Below are positions 29,608 to 38,943 of a stretch of DNA of 64,000 bases, piece after piece; the first letter of the stretch is position 1; the number at the start of each line of letters is the position of its first letter. The notes beneath the pieces are model-generated. The model did no database searches. It was not told where the DNA came from and saw only the letters and a list, made by a program, of their open reading frames with translations. The translations under genes and the position numbers were made by a program. The stretch comes from Nocardioides salarius (GTDB taxonomy: Bacteria; Actinomycetota; Actinomycetes; Propionibacteriales; Nocardioidaceae), in the NCBI RefSeq assembly GCF_016907435.1, contig NZ_JAFBBZ010000001.1, positions 4,154,001 through 4,218,000 on the forward strand, written 5' to 3'.

Positions 29608-30453
29608 ATGGGCGTCATGAGCAGCCCTCTCATCAGCGTCCCCGTGCTGCGCGGACTCCTCGACGACCCGCACGCCCCCGACGTGACGCTCCTCGACGTC
29701 CGCTACCGCCTCGGGGGACCGGCCGGCCCCGAGCAGCACGCCGCGGGCCACCTGCCGGGAGCGGCGTACGTCGACCTCGACACCGACCTCGCCGCCCCGC
29801 CGGCCACCACCCCCGACGGCGGCGGGCGCCACCCGCTGCCGGCCACCGAGGACCTCCAGGCGGCGATGCGCCGTCTCGGTGTCGACGACGGACGCCCCGT
29901 GGTCGTGTACGACGACTGGTCGGGGCTGGCGGCCGCGCGGGCCTGGTGGCTGCTGCGCCACCACGGCCACAGCAACGTGCGCGTCCTCGACGGCGGCTGG
30001 GCGGCATGGCTGGCCGGGGGCGGGTCCGTCGAGACGGGCCCGGTCGACCCGGCCCCAGGTGGCTTCACCGCGCGGCAGAGGCGGATGCCGCTGGTCGAGC
30101 TCGACGGTGTCCTCGACGTCGACGTGCTCGTCGACGCCCGGGCCCCCGAGCGCTACCGCGGCGAGGTCGAGCCGATGGACCCGGTCGCGGGCCGCGTGCC
30201 CGGCGCCGTCAACGTGCCGACGACCACCAACCTGACCTCCGCCGGCACCTTCCGCGACGCCGCCACGCTGCGGGCGCTCTACGCCGCCGAGGGGGTCGAG
30301 CCCGGCGCCGACGTCGCTGCCTACTGCGGCTCCGGCGTCACCACCTGCCACGACGTGCTGGCGATGGAGGTCGCGGGCATCCGCGCGGCCCTCTACCCCG
30401 GCTCGTGGAGCGAGTGGAGCGCCGACCCGTCCCGGCCCGTGGAGCGAGGCTGA
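29608..30453 (+). CDS. Thiosulfate/3-mercaptopyruvate sulfurtransferase (two rhodanese domains)
   Basis: Encodes 281 residues. Two rhodanese modules are visible: an inactive N-terminal one (DVRYRLGGPAGPEQHAAGHLPGA, then VVVYDDWSGLAAARAWWLLR, with Asp where Cys would be) and an active C-terminal one with the loop CGSGVTTC. It transfers sulfane sulfur to cyanide or thiols; the CGSG-V-T loop is nearer the mercaptopyruvate type. ATG at 29608 or 29617 could be the start. It is divergent from tdk and followed at 14 bp by the convergent reductase gene. Confidence 0.92.
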   Translation: MGVMSSPLISVPVLRGLLDDPHAPDVTLLDVRYRLGGPAGPEQHAAGHLPGAAYVDLDTDLAAPPATTPDGGGRHPLPATEDLQAAMRRLGVDDGRPVVVYDDWSGLAAARAWWLLRHHGHSNVRVLDGGWAAWLAGGGSVETGPVDPAPGGFTARQRRMPLVELDGVLDVDVLVDARAPERYRGEVEPMDPVAGRVPGAVNVPTTTNLTSAGTFRDAATLRALYAAEGVEPGADVAAYCGSGVTTCHDVLAMEVAGIRAALYPGSWSEWSADPSRPVERG

Positions 30454-30466
30454 GCCAGGCGCCTAC

Positions 30467-32452
30467 CTACCAGTGCACGCCCTTGAAGATCTTGGCCAGC
30501 ATGATCTGCTCCGACTCACGGGTGCCGCCCTCGCCCTTGGCCGCGGCCGAGTCGGGGAAGACGTGGTAGGCCATGTTGAGCAGCCGGAACGTCAGCTTGG
30601 GCGCCACCGTGTGCGCCACCGCGCCCACGTTGCCGAGCAGCGTGTTGATCTCGTGGGGACGCGCGACCATCGCCTCCACGACCAGGTCGGCGGCCTGCGC
30701 CGGTGAGATCGTGGGGAACTTGTCGTAGATCTTGGTCGGCGCGATCATCGGCGTGCGCACCAGCGGCATGTGGATGCCGGTGAAGGTGACGCCGTCGCCG
30801 ACCAGCTCGGAGGCCACCACGTTGCTCCACGAGTCGAGCGCCGACTTCGAGGCGACGTAGGCCGAGAACCGCGGCGGGTTGGTCTGCACGCCGATCGAGC
30901 TGACGTTGACCACGTGGCCGCGCTGCTGGGCCTGCATCGTGGGCAGCAGCCCCATCACCAGACGGATCGCGCCGAAGTAGTTGAGCTGCATGGTGCGCTC
31001 GAAGTCGTGGAAGCGGTCGTGCGAGAGCCGCAGCGAGCGCCGGATGGAGCGCCCCGCGTTGTTGACCACGAAGTCGACCGAGGGCAGCTCGGCGGCCAGC
31101 TGCTCGCACAGCCGGTCGATCGCCTCGAGGTCGGAGAGGTCGCAGGGGTGGACCAGCGCCTGGCCGCCGCGCATCTCGATGGCCGCGCGCACCTCCTCGA
31201 GCTTGTCCTTGCCTCGCGCGACCAGCACCGGCACGCCGCCGGCCTGGGCGACCTTGTGGGCGGTGACCTGCCCGATGCCGGACGAGGCGCCGGTGATGAC
31301 GACGTGCTTGCCCTGCAGCGCCGCGCGGATGCGCGGGTCGCGAGCGGTCGTCTCGTCGAGGTGCTCCTCCCAGTAGGAGTAGAGCGTGCGGGCGTAGGAC
31401 TCGAGGTCGGGCACCGCGATGCCGGAGCCCGCGAGCGCCCGCTCGGTGCGCCGGGAGTCGAAGACGGCCGTGAAGCTCGTGTGCGCCAGCACCTCGGCCG
31501 GTACGCCGACGCGGCTGGTGACCAGGTCGAGCGCGGCCTGCAGCGGCGTCACCCTGCCCACCGCCGCGAGGAGCCCGGCGGGCTGGAGGGCCCGGGGCAG
31601 CCGGCGGGCCAGGCCGCGGTCGAGCCCGATCGCGAAGGTCGGGGCGCCCGCGGCGGCGCAGAAGGCGTTGATCATGTCGACGACCGGCTGCGGCTCGGGG
31701 TTGACCAGGTGGAAGGCCTCGCCGTCGCGGCCGGGCAGGTGGGCCAGGTGGTCCATGGCGCGGGCCACGTAGTCGACCGGCACCACGTTGGTGTCGCCCA
31801 TGTCGACACCCGCGAGCGGCAGCCAGGCGGGCAGCACGTCGCGCATGGTCTTCATCAGCCCGAAGAAGTAGTAGGGCCCGTCGACCTTGTCCATCGCCCC
31901 GGTCTGGGAGTGGCCGACCACGATGGAGGGCCGGTAGACCCGCCACGGCACGGTGCCCTCCTCGCGCACGATCCGCTCGGACTCGTACTTGGTGCGGTGG
32001 TAGGGCGAGGGCAGGTGCTGGCCCTCGGCGAACATCGTCTCGTCGAAGGCCCCCTGCAGCTCACCGGCCGCGGCGACCGAGCTGACCTGGTGGAAGCAGC
32101 CGACGTCGAGGTCGGCGGCCAGCGCCAGGGCGTGCCGGGTGCCGCCGACGTTCATCGCCTCGTTGGTGGCGTCGTCGGCCGTCATGTCGTAGACCGCGGC
32201 GAGGTGGAAGAAGTGCTCGATCCCGCCGCGGTGCTCGGCGACCCACGCCGGGTCGACGCCGAGCGCCTCGGTCGACAGGTCGCCCACCACGGGGACGACC
32301 CGGCCGGTGCCCCAGTGCCGCACCAGCGCCTCCATGCGGGGCAGCGAGCCCTCGCGCACCAGCACGAAGACCTCGCCCTCGCGGTGGTCGAGCAGCTCCT
32401 CCACCAGGAATCGGCCGATGAACCCGGTGGCGCCGGTCACGAAGTAGGACAT
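30467..32452 (-). CDS. Fatty-acyl reductase-like SDR fusion (male-sterility NAD-binding domain plus classical SDR)
   Basis: Encodes 661 residues with two Rossmann domains. The first has GATGFIG (residues 7-13) and the catalytic YHRTKYE; the second, from about residue 365, has TGASSGIG, NNAGRSI and YVASK. The domain order matches the mycobacterial AcrA1 (Rv3391)/FcrA fatty-acyl-CoA or ACP reductases, which make fatty aldehyde or alcohol using NADPH; Acinetobacter Acr1 has only the second half. A role in wax ester or lipid metabolism is inferred. The start at 32452 lies 6 nt after TACTGT, i.e. leaderless. Confidence 0.85.
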   Translation of the reverse strand: MSYFVTGATGFIGRFLVEELLDHREGEVFVLVREGSLPRMEALVRHWGTGRVVPVVGDLSTEALGVDPAWVAEHRGGIEHFFHLAAVYDMTADDATNEAMNVGGTRHALALAADLDVGCFHQVSSVAAAGELQGAFDETMFAEGQHLPSPYHRTKYESERIVREEGTVPWRVYRPSIVVGHSQTGAMDKVDGPYYFFGLMKTMRDVLPAWLPLAGVDMGDTNVVPVDYVARAMDHLAHLPGRDGEAFHLVNPEPQPVVDMINAFCAAAGAPTFAIGLDRGLARRLPRALQPAGLLAAVGRVTPLQAALDLVTSRVGVPAEVLAHTSFTAVFDSRRTERALAGSGIAVPDLESYARTLYSYWEEHLDETTARDPRIRAALQGKHVVITGASSGIGQVTAHKVAQAGGVPVLVARGKDKLEEVRAAIEMRGGQALVHPCDLSDLEAIDRLCEQLAAELPSVDFVVNNAGRSIRRSLRLSHDRFHDFERTMQLNYFGAIRLVMGLLPTMQAQQRGHVVNVSSIGVQTNPPRFSAYVASKSALDSWSNVVASELVGDGVTFTGIHMPLVRTPMIAPTKIYDKFPTISPAQAADLVVEAMVARPHEINTLLGNVGAVAHTVAPKLTFRLLNMAYHVFPDSAAAKGEGGTRESEQIMLAKIFKGVHW

Positions 32453-32458
32453 GGCCGG

Positions 32459-32464
32459 ACAGTA
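32459..32464 (-). promoter_or_regulatory. -10 hexamer for leaderless reductase gene
   Basis: TACTGT on the minus strand, 6 nt before the ATG at 32452. Confidence 0.5.
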
Positions 32465-32502
32465 CTCGTCGCGATCCCCGCGCGGGAGTCTCGCGGAGCG
32501 CG

Positions 32503-33393
32503 CTACTCCTGCTTGCCGCCGCCGAACATGATCTCGTCCCAGCTCGGCACGGAGGCGCGGCCACGGCTCTTGCGGACCGGTCGGCGCACCGGGGGCTCCG
32601 GCTGGACCTCCGGCTCGGTCTCGGGCTCCGGCTCGGTCTCCGCGACGGGGGCGGGCTCCGGCTCGGGCTCCGGGTCCGGCGCGGGCTCGGGCTCGGGCTC
32701 GGGCGAGACCATGCCGATGGCGTCCTCGCCCAGCGGCAGCTCCTCGTCGTCGAGGGAGACCCGGCGCCTGGCCCGGGCCTGCTGCAGGTCGTCGAGAGGC
32801 GCGGCCAGCGTGGCGGTGGCGATGACCTCGCCCACGAGCCAGCGCGCGTCCTCGTCGTCGAGGAGCACGTAGCTGCCGGGCATGTCGTAGGTGAAGTGCG
32901 CGAGCCCCGAGCGTGGCCGGGTCTCGAACTCGGCGGTCAGGGTCCAGCGCCCGTCCTCGCGACGCCAGGCGTCCCACGTCACGACGTCGGGCCCGATGTG
33001 CTCGGAGCGCAGGTGCGCCTCGACCGCCTCGCCGAGGCTGCGCACGCCGTCGGCGCCCGCGGTGCGCCGCACCGAGCTGCGCTGCGCACGCTGGGCCACG
33101 TGCTCGCGCTCGGCGAGCACCGGGCCGGCGTACGGCATGATCTTGTCGACGCTGGTCTGGGCCGCCTCGGCCACGGCCTCGGGGCTCTCGCCCGCCCGGA
33201 TCCGTGCCTGGATGTCGCGGGGGCGCAGGACGCTGTCCATGGTCATCTCCAACTGGCCGAGTCGTGAGGTCTCGCCGCGCAGGGCGGCCCGGAGCCTGGC
33301 GTCGACGTCGAGGTCGTGCTCGACACCGGCGTCGTCGACCATGAGCAGGCGCTTCCCGTCCTCGCTCACCCCCGCGAGGGTCAGGTGCACCAT
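32503..33393 (-). CDS. sepH: Septation protein SepH (DUF3071)
   Basis: Encodes 296 residues. The N-terminal DUF3071 domain (about 1-170, with RPRDIQARIRAGESPEAVAEAAQ as a helix-turn-helix-like part) is followed by an acidic Pro/Glu repeat linker (about 228-270) and the conserved C-terminal VPSWDEIMFG. In Streptomyces and mycobacteria SepH binds FtsZ and stimulates its assembly at the division site. The ATG has GGAGGT 8 nt upstream. Its place between the reductase and the TRIC-type gene differs from a strict division cluster but SepH is commonly found in this sigma factor-dut neighbourhood of actinobacteria. Confidence 0.93.
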   Translation of the reverse strand: MVHLTLAGVSEDGKRLLMVDDAGVEHDLDVDARLRAALRGETSRLGQLEMTMDSVLRPRDIQARIRAGESPEAVAEAAQTSVDKIMPYAGPVLAEREHVAQRAQRSSVRRTAGADGVRSLGEAVEAHLRSEHIGPDVVTWDAWRREDGRWTLTAEFETRPRSGLAHFTYDMPGSYVLLDDEDARWLVGEVIATATLAAPLDDLQQARARRRVSLDDEELPLGEDAIGMVSPEPEPEPAPDPEPEPEPAPVAETEPEPETEPEVQPEPPVRRPVRKSRGRASVPSWDEIMFGGGKQE

Positions 33394-33509
33394 CTCAGGT
33401 CCACCTCCTCGATCACCGGTGCCGGCGACGTGCCGACAGCTGTCCTGAGCCTACGCCAGCCACGGCCGCCAGCCGTGGACGCCGTGCCCTGCGCGCAGCG
33501 GGTCGTGGG

Positions 33510-33515
33510 TAGCCT
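33510..33515 (+). promoter_or_regulatory. -10 hexamer for leaderless TRIC-type gene
   Basis: TAGCCT, 6 nt before the GTG at 33522. Confidence 0.5.
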
Positions 33516-33521
33516 CGCCGG

Positions 33522-34157
33522 GTGCCACCAGTCGAGCCCGCCCCCACCCTGGTCGTCCTCGACCTCATCGGCATCTTCGTCTTCGCCATCTCCGGCGCCC
33601 TGGTGGCGGTGCGCAAGGAGCTCGACCTCTTCGCGGTGCTGGTCCTGGCCGGCACCACCGGCCTGGGCGGCGGGTTCCTGCGCGACGTGCTCATCGACGC
33701 CACCCCGCCCGCGGCGCTCGCCGACTGGCGCTACCTCCTGGTGCCGGTGGGCGCGGGGCTGCTGACCTTCGCGTTCCACCCGACGCTGGGCCGGATGGAG
33801 CGGCTGGTGACCGTCTTCGACGCCTTCGGCCTGGCGCTCTTCTGCGTGGCGGGCGCCCTGAAGGCCGTCGACTACGGGCTCGGCCCGCTGCCCGCGGCGC
33901 TGCTCGGCATGGTCACCGGCATCGGCGGCGGGATGGTGCGCGACGTCCTCGCCGGCCGGGTGCCGATCATCTTCCGCGGCGAGCTCTACGCGACCCCGGC
34001 GCTGGCCGGTGCGATGGTCGCGGTGCTGATGGAGCGCGGTGGCCTGCCGGTGGTGGTGGCGGCGTTGACCGGCGCCACGGTCTGCCTGGCGTGGCGGCTG
34101 CTGGCGGTCTGGCGCGACTGGCAGGCGCCCCTGCCGCGGGGATCGGCCAGCGTCTGA
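33522..34157 (+). CDS. Trimeric intracellular cation (TRIC) channel family membrane protein (UPF0126)
   Basis: Encodes 211 residues with seven membrane segments arranged as two similar halves. Each half ends a helix with a Gly-rich motif: GLGGGFLRDVLI and GIGGGMVRDVLAG. This pair is the signature of the UPF0126/TRIC family, whose prokaryotic members form potassium-permeable trimers. The GTG start is leaderless in type. It is convergent with the lactone oxidase gene, 15 bp apart. Confidence 0.9.
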   Translation: MPPVEPAPTLVVLDLIGIFVFAISGALVAVRKELDLFAVLVLAGTTGLGGGFLRDVLIDATPPAALADWRYLLVPVGAGLLTFAFHPTLGRMERLVTVFDAFGLALFCVAGALKAVDYGLGPLPAALLGMVTGIGGGMVRDVLAGRVPIIFRGELYATPALAGAMVAVLMERGGLPVVVAALTGATVCLAWRLLAVWRDWQAPLPRGSASV

Positions 34158-34172
34158 CCGACCGCCGGCGGA

Positions 34173-35471
34173 TCAGTCGCCCAGCACCCGCCGCAGGTAG
34201 GCGTTGGTGAGCACCCGGTCGGGGTCGAGGCGCTCGCGCACCGCCAGGAACTCCTCGAAGCGGGGGTAGGCCGGGGCGAGGTCGGCGGCGGTGCGGGTGT
34301 GCAGCTTGCCCCAGTGCGGTCGGCCGTCGTGGGCGCGCAGGATCGGCTCGAGGAGCGCGAAGTACTCCTCGTGCGGCACCGAGCGGTGGGTGTGGAAGGC
34401 CAGGTACGTCGTGTCGCGCCCGGCCGCGGTCGAGAGCGGCACGTCGTCGGCGGGCGCGACCCGGACCTCCACCGGGAAGCTGATCCGCAGCCCGGAGGCC
34501 TCGATGGCCGCCCGCGCCTCGCGCAGCGCCGCCACCCCGGCCTCGCGCGGCACGGCGTACTCCATCTCGCGGAAGACCACCGAGCGCCGGGCGGTGAAGA
34601 CCCGGTGCGGCACGTCGCTGTAGGTGCGCTCGGAGAGCAGCGCCGAGCTGAGCCGGTTGAGCGGCGGCACCGCGGCGGGCACCCGTGCCGTGGCAGCGGT
34701 CAGGGCACCGAAGACGGTGTTCTGCAGCAGGTCGTCGTCGAGCCGGTGCCGCCAGCGGGGGAGCGGGCGGGCCTCGGCCAGGGGCGCGTCGAGCCGGTCG
34801 TTGCACTTGGCCTGCACCCGGTCGGTGTGCGGGAACCAGTAGAGGTCGACGTGGTGGTGGGCCGCGACCAGGTCGTCGAAGGAATCCAACGCCTCGTCCC
34901 AGCCCAGGGGCCGCTCGTGGGCCTCGAGCACGAAGAGCGGCTCGACGGCGAAGGTCAGCGTGGTCAGCACGCCGAGCGCCCCGAGGCCCAGCCGGGCCAC
35001 GGCCAGCACGTCGGGGTGCTGCTCGGCGTCGGCGCGCAGCACCTCGCCGGCGCCGGTGACCATCTCCAGGCCCACCACCTGGGCGGCCAGGCCTGCGGCG
35101 ACCCCGCCGGTGCCGTGGGTGCCGGTCGAGACCGCGCCGGCCAGGGTCTGCTCGGCGATGTCGCCCATGTTGTGCAGGCTCAGGCCCAGCCCCTCGAGCG
35201 TGGCGTTGAGCACGTGCAGCGGGGTGCCGGCCAGCGCGGTCACCGTCATCGCGTCGCGGTCGACGCCCAGCACCCCGCTCATCGCGCCGGGCGAGAGCAT
35301 CGTGTGCTCGGGGGCGGCGATGCCGGTGAAGCTGTGGCCGGTGCCGACCATCTTCAGCGTCGTGCGCTCCTCGCGGGCGCGCCGCACCAGGGCGAGCACG
35401 TCGTCGGTGCCGCGGGGCTCGGCCACCCGGACCGGGTGTGCCGACTCGGTGCCCGACCAGTTGCGCCACAT
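34173..35471 (-). CDS. FAD-dependent D-arabinono-1,4-lactone / L-gulonolactone oxidase-type protein
   Basis: Encodes 432 residues. The N-terminal FAD-binding (PCMH) domain has VGTGHSFTGIAAPEHTMLS and GAVSTGTHGTGG; the C-terminal ALO domain ends with the characteristic HWGKLH and FLAVRERLDPDRVLTNAYL. Relatives oxidise aldono-lactones, in actinobacteria often as dehydrogenases of alditols or gulonolactone; the exact sugar is unknown. No His for covalent FAD in an HxGH site is sure, although GHSF is present. ATG at 35471 is 7 nt after TAGCGT. Confidence 0.92.
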   Translation of the reverse strand: MWRNWSGTESAHPVRVAEPRGTDDVLALVRRAREERTTLKMVGTGHSFTGIAAPEHTMLSPGAMSGVLGVDRDAMTVTALAGTPLHVLNATLEGLGLSLHNMGDIAEQTLAGAVSTGTHGTGGVAAGLAAQVVGLEMVTGAGEVLRADAEQHPDVLAVARLGLGALGVLTTLTFAVEPLFVLEAHERPLGWDEALDSFDDLVAAHHHVDLYWFPHTDRVQAKCNDRLDAPLAEARPLPRWRHRLDDDLLQNTVFGALTAATARVPAAVPPLNRLSSALLSERTYSDVPHRVFTARRSVVFREMEYAVPREAGVAALREARAAIEASGLRISFPVEVRVAPADDVPLSTAAGRDTTYLAFHTHRSVPHEEYFALLEPILRAHDGRPHWGKLHTRTAADLAPAYPRFEEFLAVRERLDPDRVLTNAYLRRVLGD

Positions 35472-35478
35472 GGGTGGG

Positions 35479-35484
35479 ACGCTA
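35479..35484 (-). promoter_or_regulatory. -10 hexamer for leaderless lactone oxidase
   Basis: TAGCGT on the minus strand, 7 nt before the ATG at 35471. Confidence 0.5.
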
Positions 35485-35512
35485 GCGCCTCGTGCGATGA
35501 CACCATGGGCGG

Positions 35513-35605
35513 ATGACGTTATGGACCGTGCTCGCCCTGCTCGTGCTCGTGCCGCTGGCCGCCTGGGCGGGGATCAGGATCCTGCGCGACCCGCACCGGA
35601 AGTGA
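35513..35605 (+). CDS. Candidate 30-residue single-span membrane protein
   Basis: A short frame starting ATG at 35513 and ending TGA at 35603-35605. It encodes one hydrophobic stretch (TVLALLVLVPLAAWAGI) followed by a basic tail (RDPHRK), the pattern of a small inner-membrane protein with its C-terminus inside. It fills the gap between the lactone oxidase start and the MFS stop and overlaps the convergent MFS gene by 32 bp. The only ribosome-site-like sequence is weak (GGCGG). I have no family match; chance origin is possible. Confidence 0.4.
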   Translation: MTLWTVLALLVLVPLAAWAGIRILRDPHRK

Positions 35606-36764
35606 TGGTCTGCGCCGCGAGCACCGCCAGCAGCCCGGCACCCAGGGGCACCAGGTAGGCCGTCGAGGCGCCCGCGGCGTCGACGACCAGCCCCGACAGC
35701 GTCGCGCCCGGCGCGACGCCGGCCACCAGGCCCGTCTGCACCACCGACATGCCCTCGGTGAGCCGGCTGCGCGGCATCGTGGCCTCCGTCAGCGACATCG
35801 TGGCGATCATGGTCGGAGCGATCGCCGCGCCGCCGACGAGCAGCACCAGGCCCATCACCGGCACCGACCCGACCAGCGGCAGCGGCGCCATCGCCGCCGC
35901 CATCGCGAACGCGCCCCACTTCAGCCGCGTGGCGGGCCCGGCCCGCCAGATCATCGCCCCCGACACCACGCCGGCGACCAGGCTGCCCAGCGCCCACAGC
36001 GCCAGCAGCGGGCCCGCCCAGGCGCGGCTGCCCTGCTCGTCGGCGAACGCGATGGTGGTGACCTCGGCGGCGCCGAAGAGCACCCCGAGCATGGCTGAGA
36101 CGGCCGCCAGCGGCACCAGCGTGCGCCACGGCAGCGGCGGGCGCGGCCCGGTGTGGCGGTCGTGCGGCTGGGGCGGGGGCTCCGTGCCGCGCTGGGAGGC
36201 GAAGAGCAGCCCGCCGAGGGTGCCGAAGACCATCGCCGAGCCGAGCCCGGCCACCGGGTGCACGGTCGTGGCGAGCACCGTGACCAGGATCGGGCCCAGG
36301 ATGAAGCACGCCTCGTCGACGACGGCCTCGAGCGCGAAGGCGGTCTGCACGTCGGCCGGCGCGTCGAGCACGTGCGACCAGCGCGCCCGCACGCACGAGC
36401 CGATCTGGGGCAGGCTGGCGCCGGCCAGCGCGGCAGCGGCGTACGTCGCCGCCACGGGCCAGCCGGCCTGCACCGACCAGATCAGCGTGGTCAGCGCCAG
36501 CCCGAAGACGACGCTGGCGGCGGCCAGCACGCGGGCCTGCCCGAGCCGGTCGACGAGCCGGCCCTGGGCGATGGCCAGCAGCGCGTTGGCCAGCATGTAC
36601 GCCGCCGACACGGCCCCGGCCAGCCCGTAGGAGCCGGTGGAGGCCTCGACCAGCAGCACGATGCCCAGCCCGACCATGCTGATCGGCAGGCGCGCGAACA
36701 TCCCGGTGAGGCTGAACCGCAGGGCACCGGGACGACCCAGCACGCGGGCGTACGACGTGAACAT
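35574..36764 (-). CDS. MFS transporter
   Basis: Encodes 396 residues with about twelve membrane segments; MFS motif A-like sequence AQGRLVDRLGQARVLAAASV lies between TM2 and TM3. A short cytosolic loop around residue 200 is charged (TEPPPQPHDRHTGPRP). Substrate unknown. The ATG is 8 nt after TACGCT, a leaderless arrangement, and the gene is divergent from ferrochelatase with only 81 bp between starts. Confidence 0.85.
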   Translation of the reverse strand: MFTSYARVLGRPGALRFSLTGMFARLPISMVGLGIVLLVEASTGSYGLAGAVSAAYMLANALLAIAQGRLVDRLGQARVLAAASVVFGLALTTLIWSVQAGWPVAATYAAAALAGASLPQIGSCVRARWSHVLDAPADVQTAFALEAVVDEACFILGPILVTVLATTVHPVAGLGSAMVFGTLGGLLFASQRGTEPPPQPHDRHTGPRPPLPWRTLVPLAAVSAMLGVLFGAAEVTTIAFADEQGSRAWAGPLLALWALGSLVAGVVSGAMIWRAGPATRLKWGAFAMAAAMAPLPLVGSVPVMGLVLLVGGAAIAPTMIATMSLTEATMPRSRLTEGMSVVQTGLVAGVAPGATLSGLVVDAAGASTAYLVPLGAGLLAVLAAQTITSGAGRAGS

Positions 36765-36772
36765 CCGAGCGG

Positions 36773-36778
36773 AGCGTA
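36773..36778 (-). promoter_or_regulatory. -10 hexamer for leaderless MFS gene
   Basis: TACGCT on the minus strand, 8 nt before the ATG at 36764. Confidence 0.45.
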
Positions 36779-36833
36779 AGCCCGCTCCTCAGCCCCCGGC
36801 GAATCCCTCACCAGGGGTGAAGGACCCCCTCCC

Positions 36834-36839
36834 TACGAT
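36834..36839 (+). promoter_or_regulatory. -10 hexamer for leaderless ferrochelatase
   Basis: TACGAT, 6 nt before the ATG at 36846. Confidence 0.5.
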
Positions 36840-36845
36840 GGCGCC

Positions 36846-37970
36846 ATGGCGACTCCTGACGTGCACCCCTACGACGCGCTCCTGCTGGTCTCCTTCGGCG
36901 GTCCGGAGGGGCCCGACGACGTGGTGCCGTTCCTCGAGAACGTGACCCGTGGCCGGGGGATCCCACGCGAGCGGCTGGAGGAGGTGGGCAAGCACTACCA
37001 CCTCTTCGGCGGGCGCTCGCCGATCAACGACCAGTGCCGCGAGCTCAAGGCCGCGATCGAGGCCGACCTCGCCGAGCACGACATCGACCTGCCGGTCTAC
37101 TGGGGCAACCGCAACTGGGACCCCTACCTCGCCGAGACGCTGCAGCAGATGGCCGACGACGGCGTCACGCGCGCGGCCTGCTTCGTGACCAGCGCCTACT
37201 CGTCGTGGTCGTCGTGCCGGCAGTACCGCGAGAACCTCTACGACGCCGTCGACGCACTGCCCGGCGGGGTCGAGGGCTCGCCGGTGCGGCTCGACAAGCT
37301 TCGCCACTACTTCAACCACCCGGGGTTCGTGGAGCCCAACGTCGACGCGACGCTGGCCGCGCTGGCCGACCTGCCCGACGACGTGCGGGCCGGGGCGCGC
37401 CTGGTCTTCGTGACGCACTCGATCCCGACCGCGATGAACGAGAACAGCGGCGACCCGGAGGTCAGCTACGAGGGCGGCGGCGCCTACGTTGCCCAGCACC
37501 GCGACGTGGCCCGCGTGGTCACCGAGCGGGTGGCTGCCGAGACCGGCACCCTGCACGAGCACGACCTGGTCTTCTGCTCGCGCAGCGGCTCCCCGCACGT
37601 GCCGTGGCTCGAGCCCGACATCAACGACCACCTGGAGGCGCTGCGCGACCGGGGCGTGCCGGCGGTGGTGATGGTGCCGGTGGGCTTCGTCTCCGACCAC
37701 ATGGAGGTCATCTACGACCTCGACACCGAGGCCGTCGAGACCGCCGAGCGGATCGGGCTGCCGGTGCGTCGCGCCGCCACCGCCGGCATCGACGCGCGGT
37801 TCGTGGCCACCGTGCGCGACCTGCTGGTCGAGCGGGCCACCGTCGAGCGCGGCGAGGAGGTCGCCCGCGCCGCGGTCGGCGACACCGGGCCGATGTGGGA
37901 CGCCTGCCCGGTGGGCTGCTGCGCCAACCCGCGCGCCGAGCGCCCGGCCCTGTGCGGCCGCGGGGCGTGA
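36846..37970 (+). CDS. hemH: Ferrochelatase (coproporphyrin III type, actinobacterial)
   Basis: Encodes 374 residues. The family start [28 protein letters not shown], the metal-site neighbourhood [25 protein letters not shown] and [22 protein letters not shown] are all present. Actinobacteria insert iron into coproporphyrin III (CpfC), so the product would be coproheme. The C-terminus [20 protein letters not shown] has four cysteines, consistent with the [2Fe-2S] cluster reported in some actinobacterial ferrochelatases. Translation continues into the next gene by a GTGA overlap. Confidence 0.95.
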   Translation: MATPDVHPYDALLLVSFGGPEGPDDVVPFLENVTRGRGIPRERLEEVGKHYHLFGGRSPINDQCRELKAAIEADLAEHDIDLPVYWGNRNWDPYLAETLQQMADDGVTRAACFVTSAYSSWSSCRQYRENLYDAVDALPGGVEGSPVRLDKLRHYFNHPGFVEPNVDATLAALADLPDDVRAGARLVFVTHSIPTAMNENSGDPEVSYEGGGAYVAQHRDVARVVTERVAAETGTLHEHDLVFCSRSGSPHVPWLEPDINDHLEALRDRGVPAVVMVPVGFVSDHMEVIYDLDTEAVETAERIGLPVRRAATAGIDARFVATVRDLLVERATVERGEEVARAAVGDTGPMWDACPVGCCANPRAERPALCGRGA

Positions 37971-38797
37971 GCGTGCCCGCGGCCGTGGACGCCGAGGCCC
38001 TGCGCGACCTCGCCCTCGACGTGGCGCGCGCGGCGGGCGCCCTGGTGCGCGAGCACCGCGCCGGCGACGTCGCCGTGGCCGACACCAAGACCAGCCCGGT
38101 CGACGTCGTCACCGAGACCGACCGGGCCAGCGAGGCGCTGATCCGGCGGCTGCTGCTGCAGGCCCGTCCCGACGACGCCGTGCTCGGCGAGGAGGGCGAC
38201 GACGTCGCCGGCACCTCGGGGGTGCGCTGGATCGTCGACCCGGTCGACGGCACCGTCAACTTCCTCTACGGCCTCCCGCAGTACGCCGTGTCGATCGCCG
38301 CCGAGGTCGAGGGCGCCGGCGGGCCCGAGGTGGTGGCCGGGGTGGTGCTCAACGCCGCGACCGGCGTCGAGTACGCCGCCCACCTCGGGCCCCACGGACC
38401 GGTCGCGACCCGCGACGGGCGACCGGTCGGCGTACGCCCGGCCGCACCGCTGTCGCAGATGCTCGTGGCCACCGGCTTCTCCTACGACGCCGACGTGCGC
38501 GAGCGCCAGGCGCGCTCGCTGGTGCACCTGCTGCCCCGGGTGCGCGACGTACGCCGGCTCGGCTCCTGCGCGCTCGACCTTTGCGGCGTGGCCGAGGGCA
38601 CCGTCGACGCCTACGTCGAGGAGGGCGTGCACCTGTGGGACCACGCCGCGGGCGCCCTGGTGGCGCGGGCGGCGGGCGCGCGGACCGAGCTGACGACCGG
38701 GGCGAGCGGGCGCGACCTGCTGCTCTGCGCGCCCGCGGAGAGCTTCGAGGAGCTGCGCGCCCTGGTGGTGGAGGCCGGCTACACGGCCGGGGAATAA
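37967..38797 (+). CDS. suhB: Inositol monophosphatase family protein (SuhB-like)
   Basis: Encodes 276 residues. Metal-binding motifs are in order: GEEGDD (the GE-E-ES equivalent), [15 protein letters not shown], and near the C-terminus [17 protein letters not shown]. The enzyme hydrolyses inositol phosphates, feeding inositol to phosphatidylinositol and mycothiol. The GTG at 37967 overlaps the ferrochelatase TGA by GTGA, so the two are translationally coupled. In M. tuberculosis suhB (Rv2701c) stands close to the DUF4193-dut block seen next. Confidence 0.92.
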   Translation: MSVPAAVDAEALRDLALDVARAAGALVREHRAGDVAVADTKTSPVDVVTETDRASEALIRRLLLQARPDDAVLGEEGDDVAGTSGVRWIVDPVDGTVNFLYGLPQYAVSIAAEVEGAGGPEVVAGVVLNAATGVEYAAHLGPHGPVATRDGRPVGVRPAAPLSQMLVATGFSYDADVRERQARSLVHLLPRVRDVRRLGSCALDLCGVAEGTVDAYVEEGVHLWDHAAGALVARAAGARTELTTGASGRDLLLCAPAESFEELRALVVEAGYTAGE

Positions 38798-38943
38798 CCC
38801 GGGCACCACACGCTGTTCATGGGGCGTCTGCGTGACCGGTGTGTCGCTGTCGACGGCCATGGTGCACAATCTGGCGCCGACGACACACACGAGGCGCCAC
38901 CCAGGCATCACGCACACGAGACGACGAGGGGAGTGAGGCGACG

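Noticed and set aside
32585-32710. Tandem repeat array rich in Pro/Glu codons
   Set aside because: It is the coding sequence for the acidic linker of SepH, a normal feature of the family, not an independent repeat or CRISPR.
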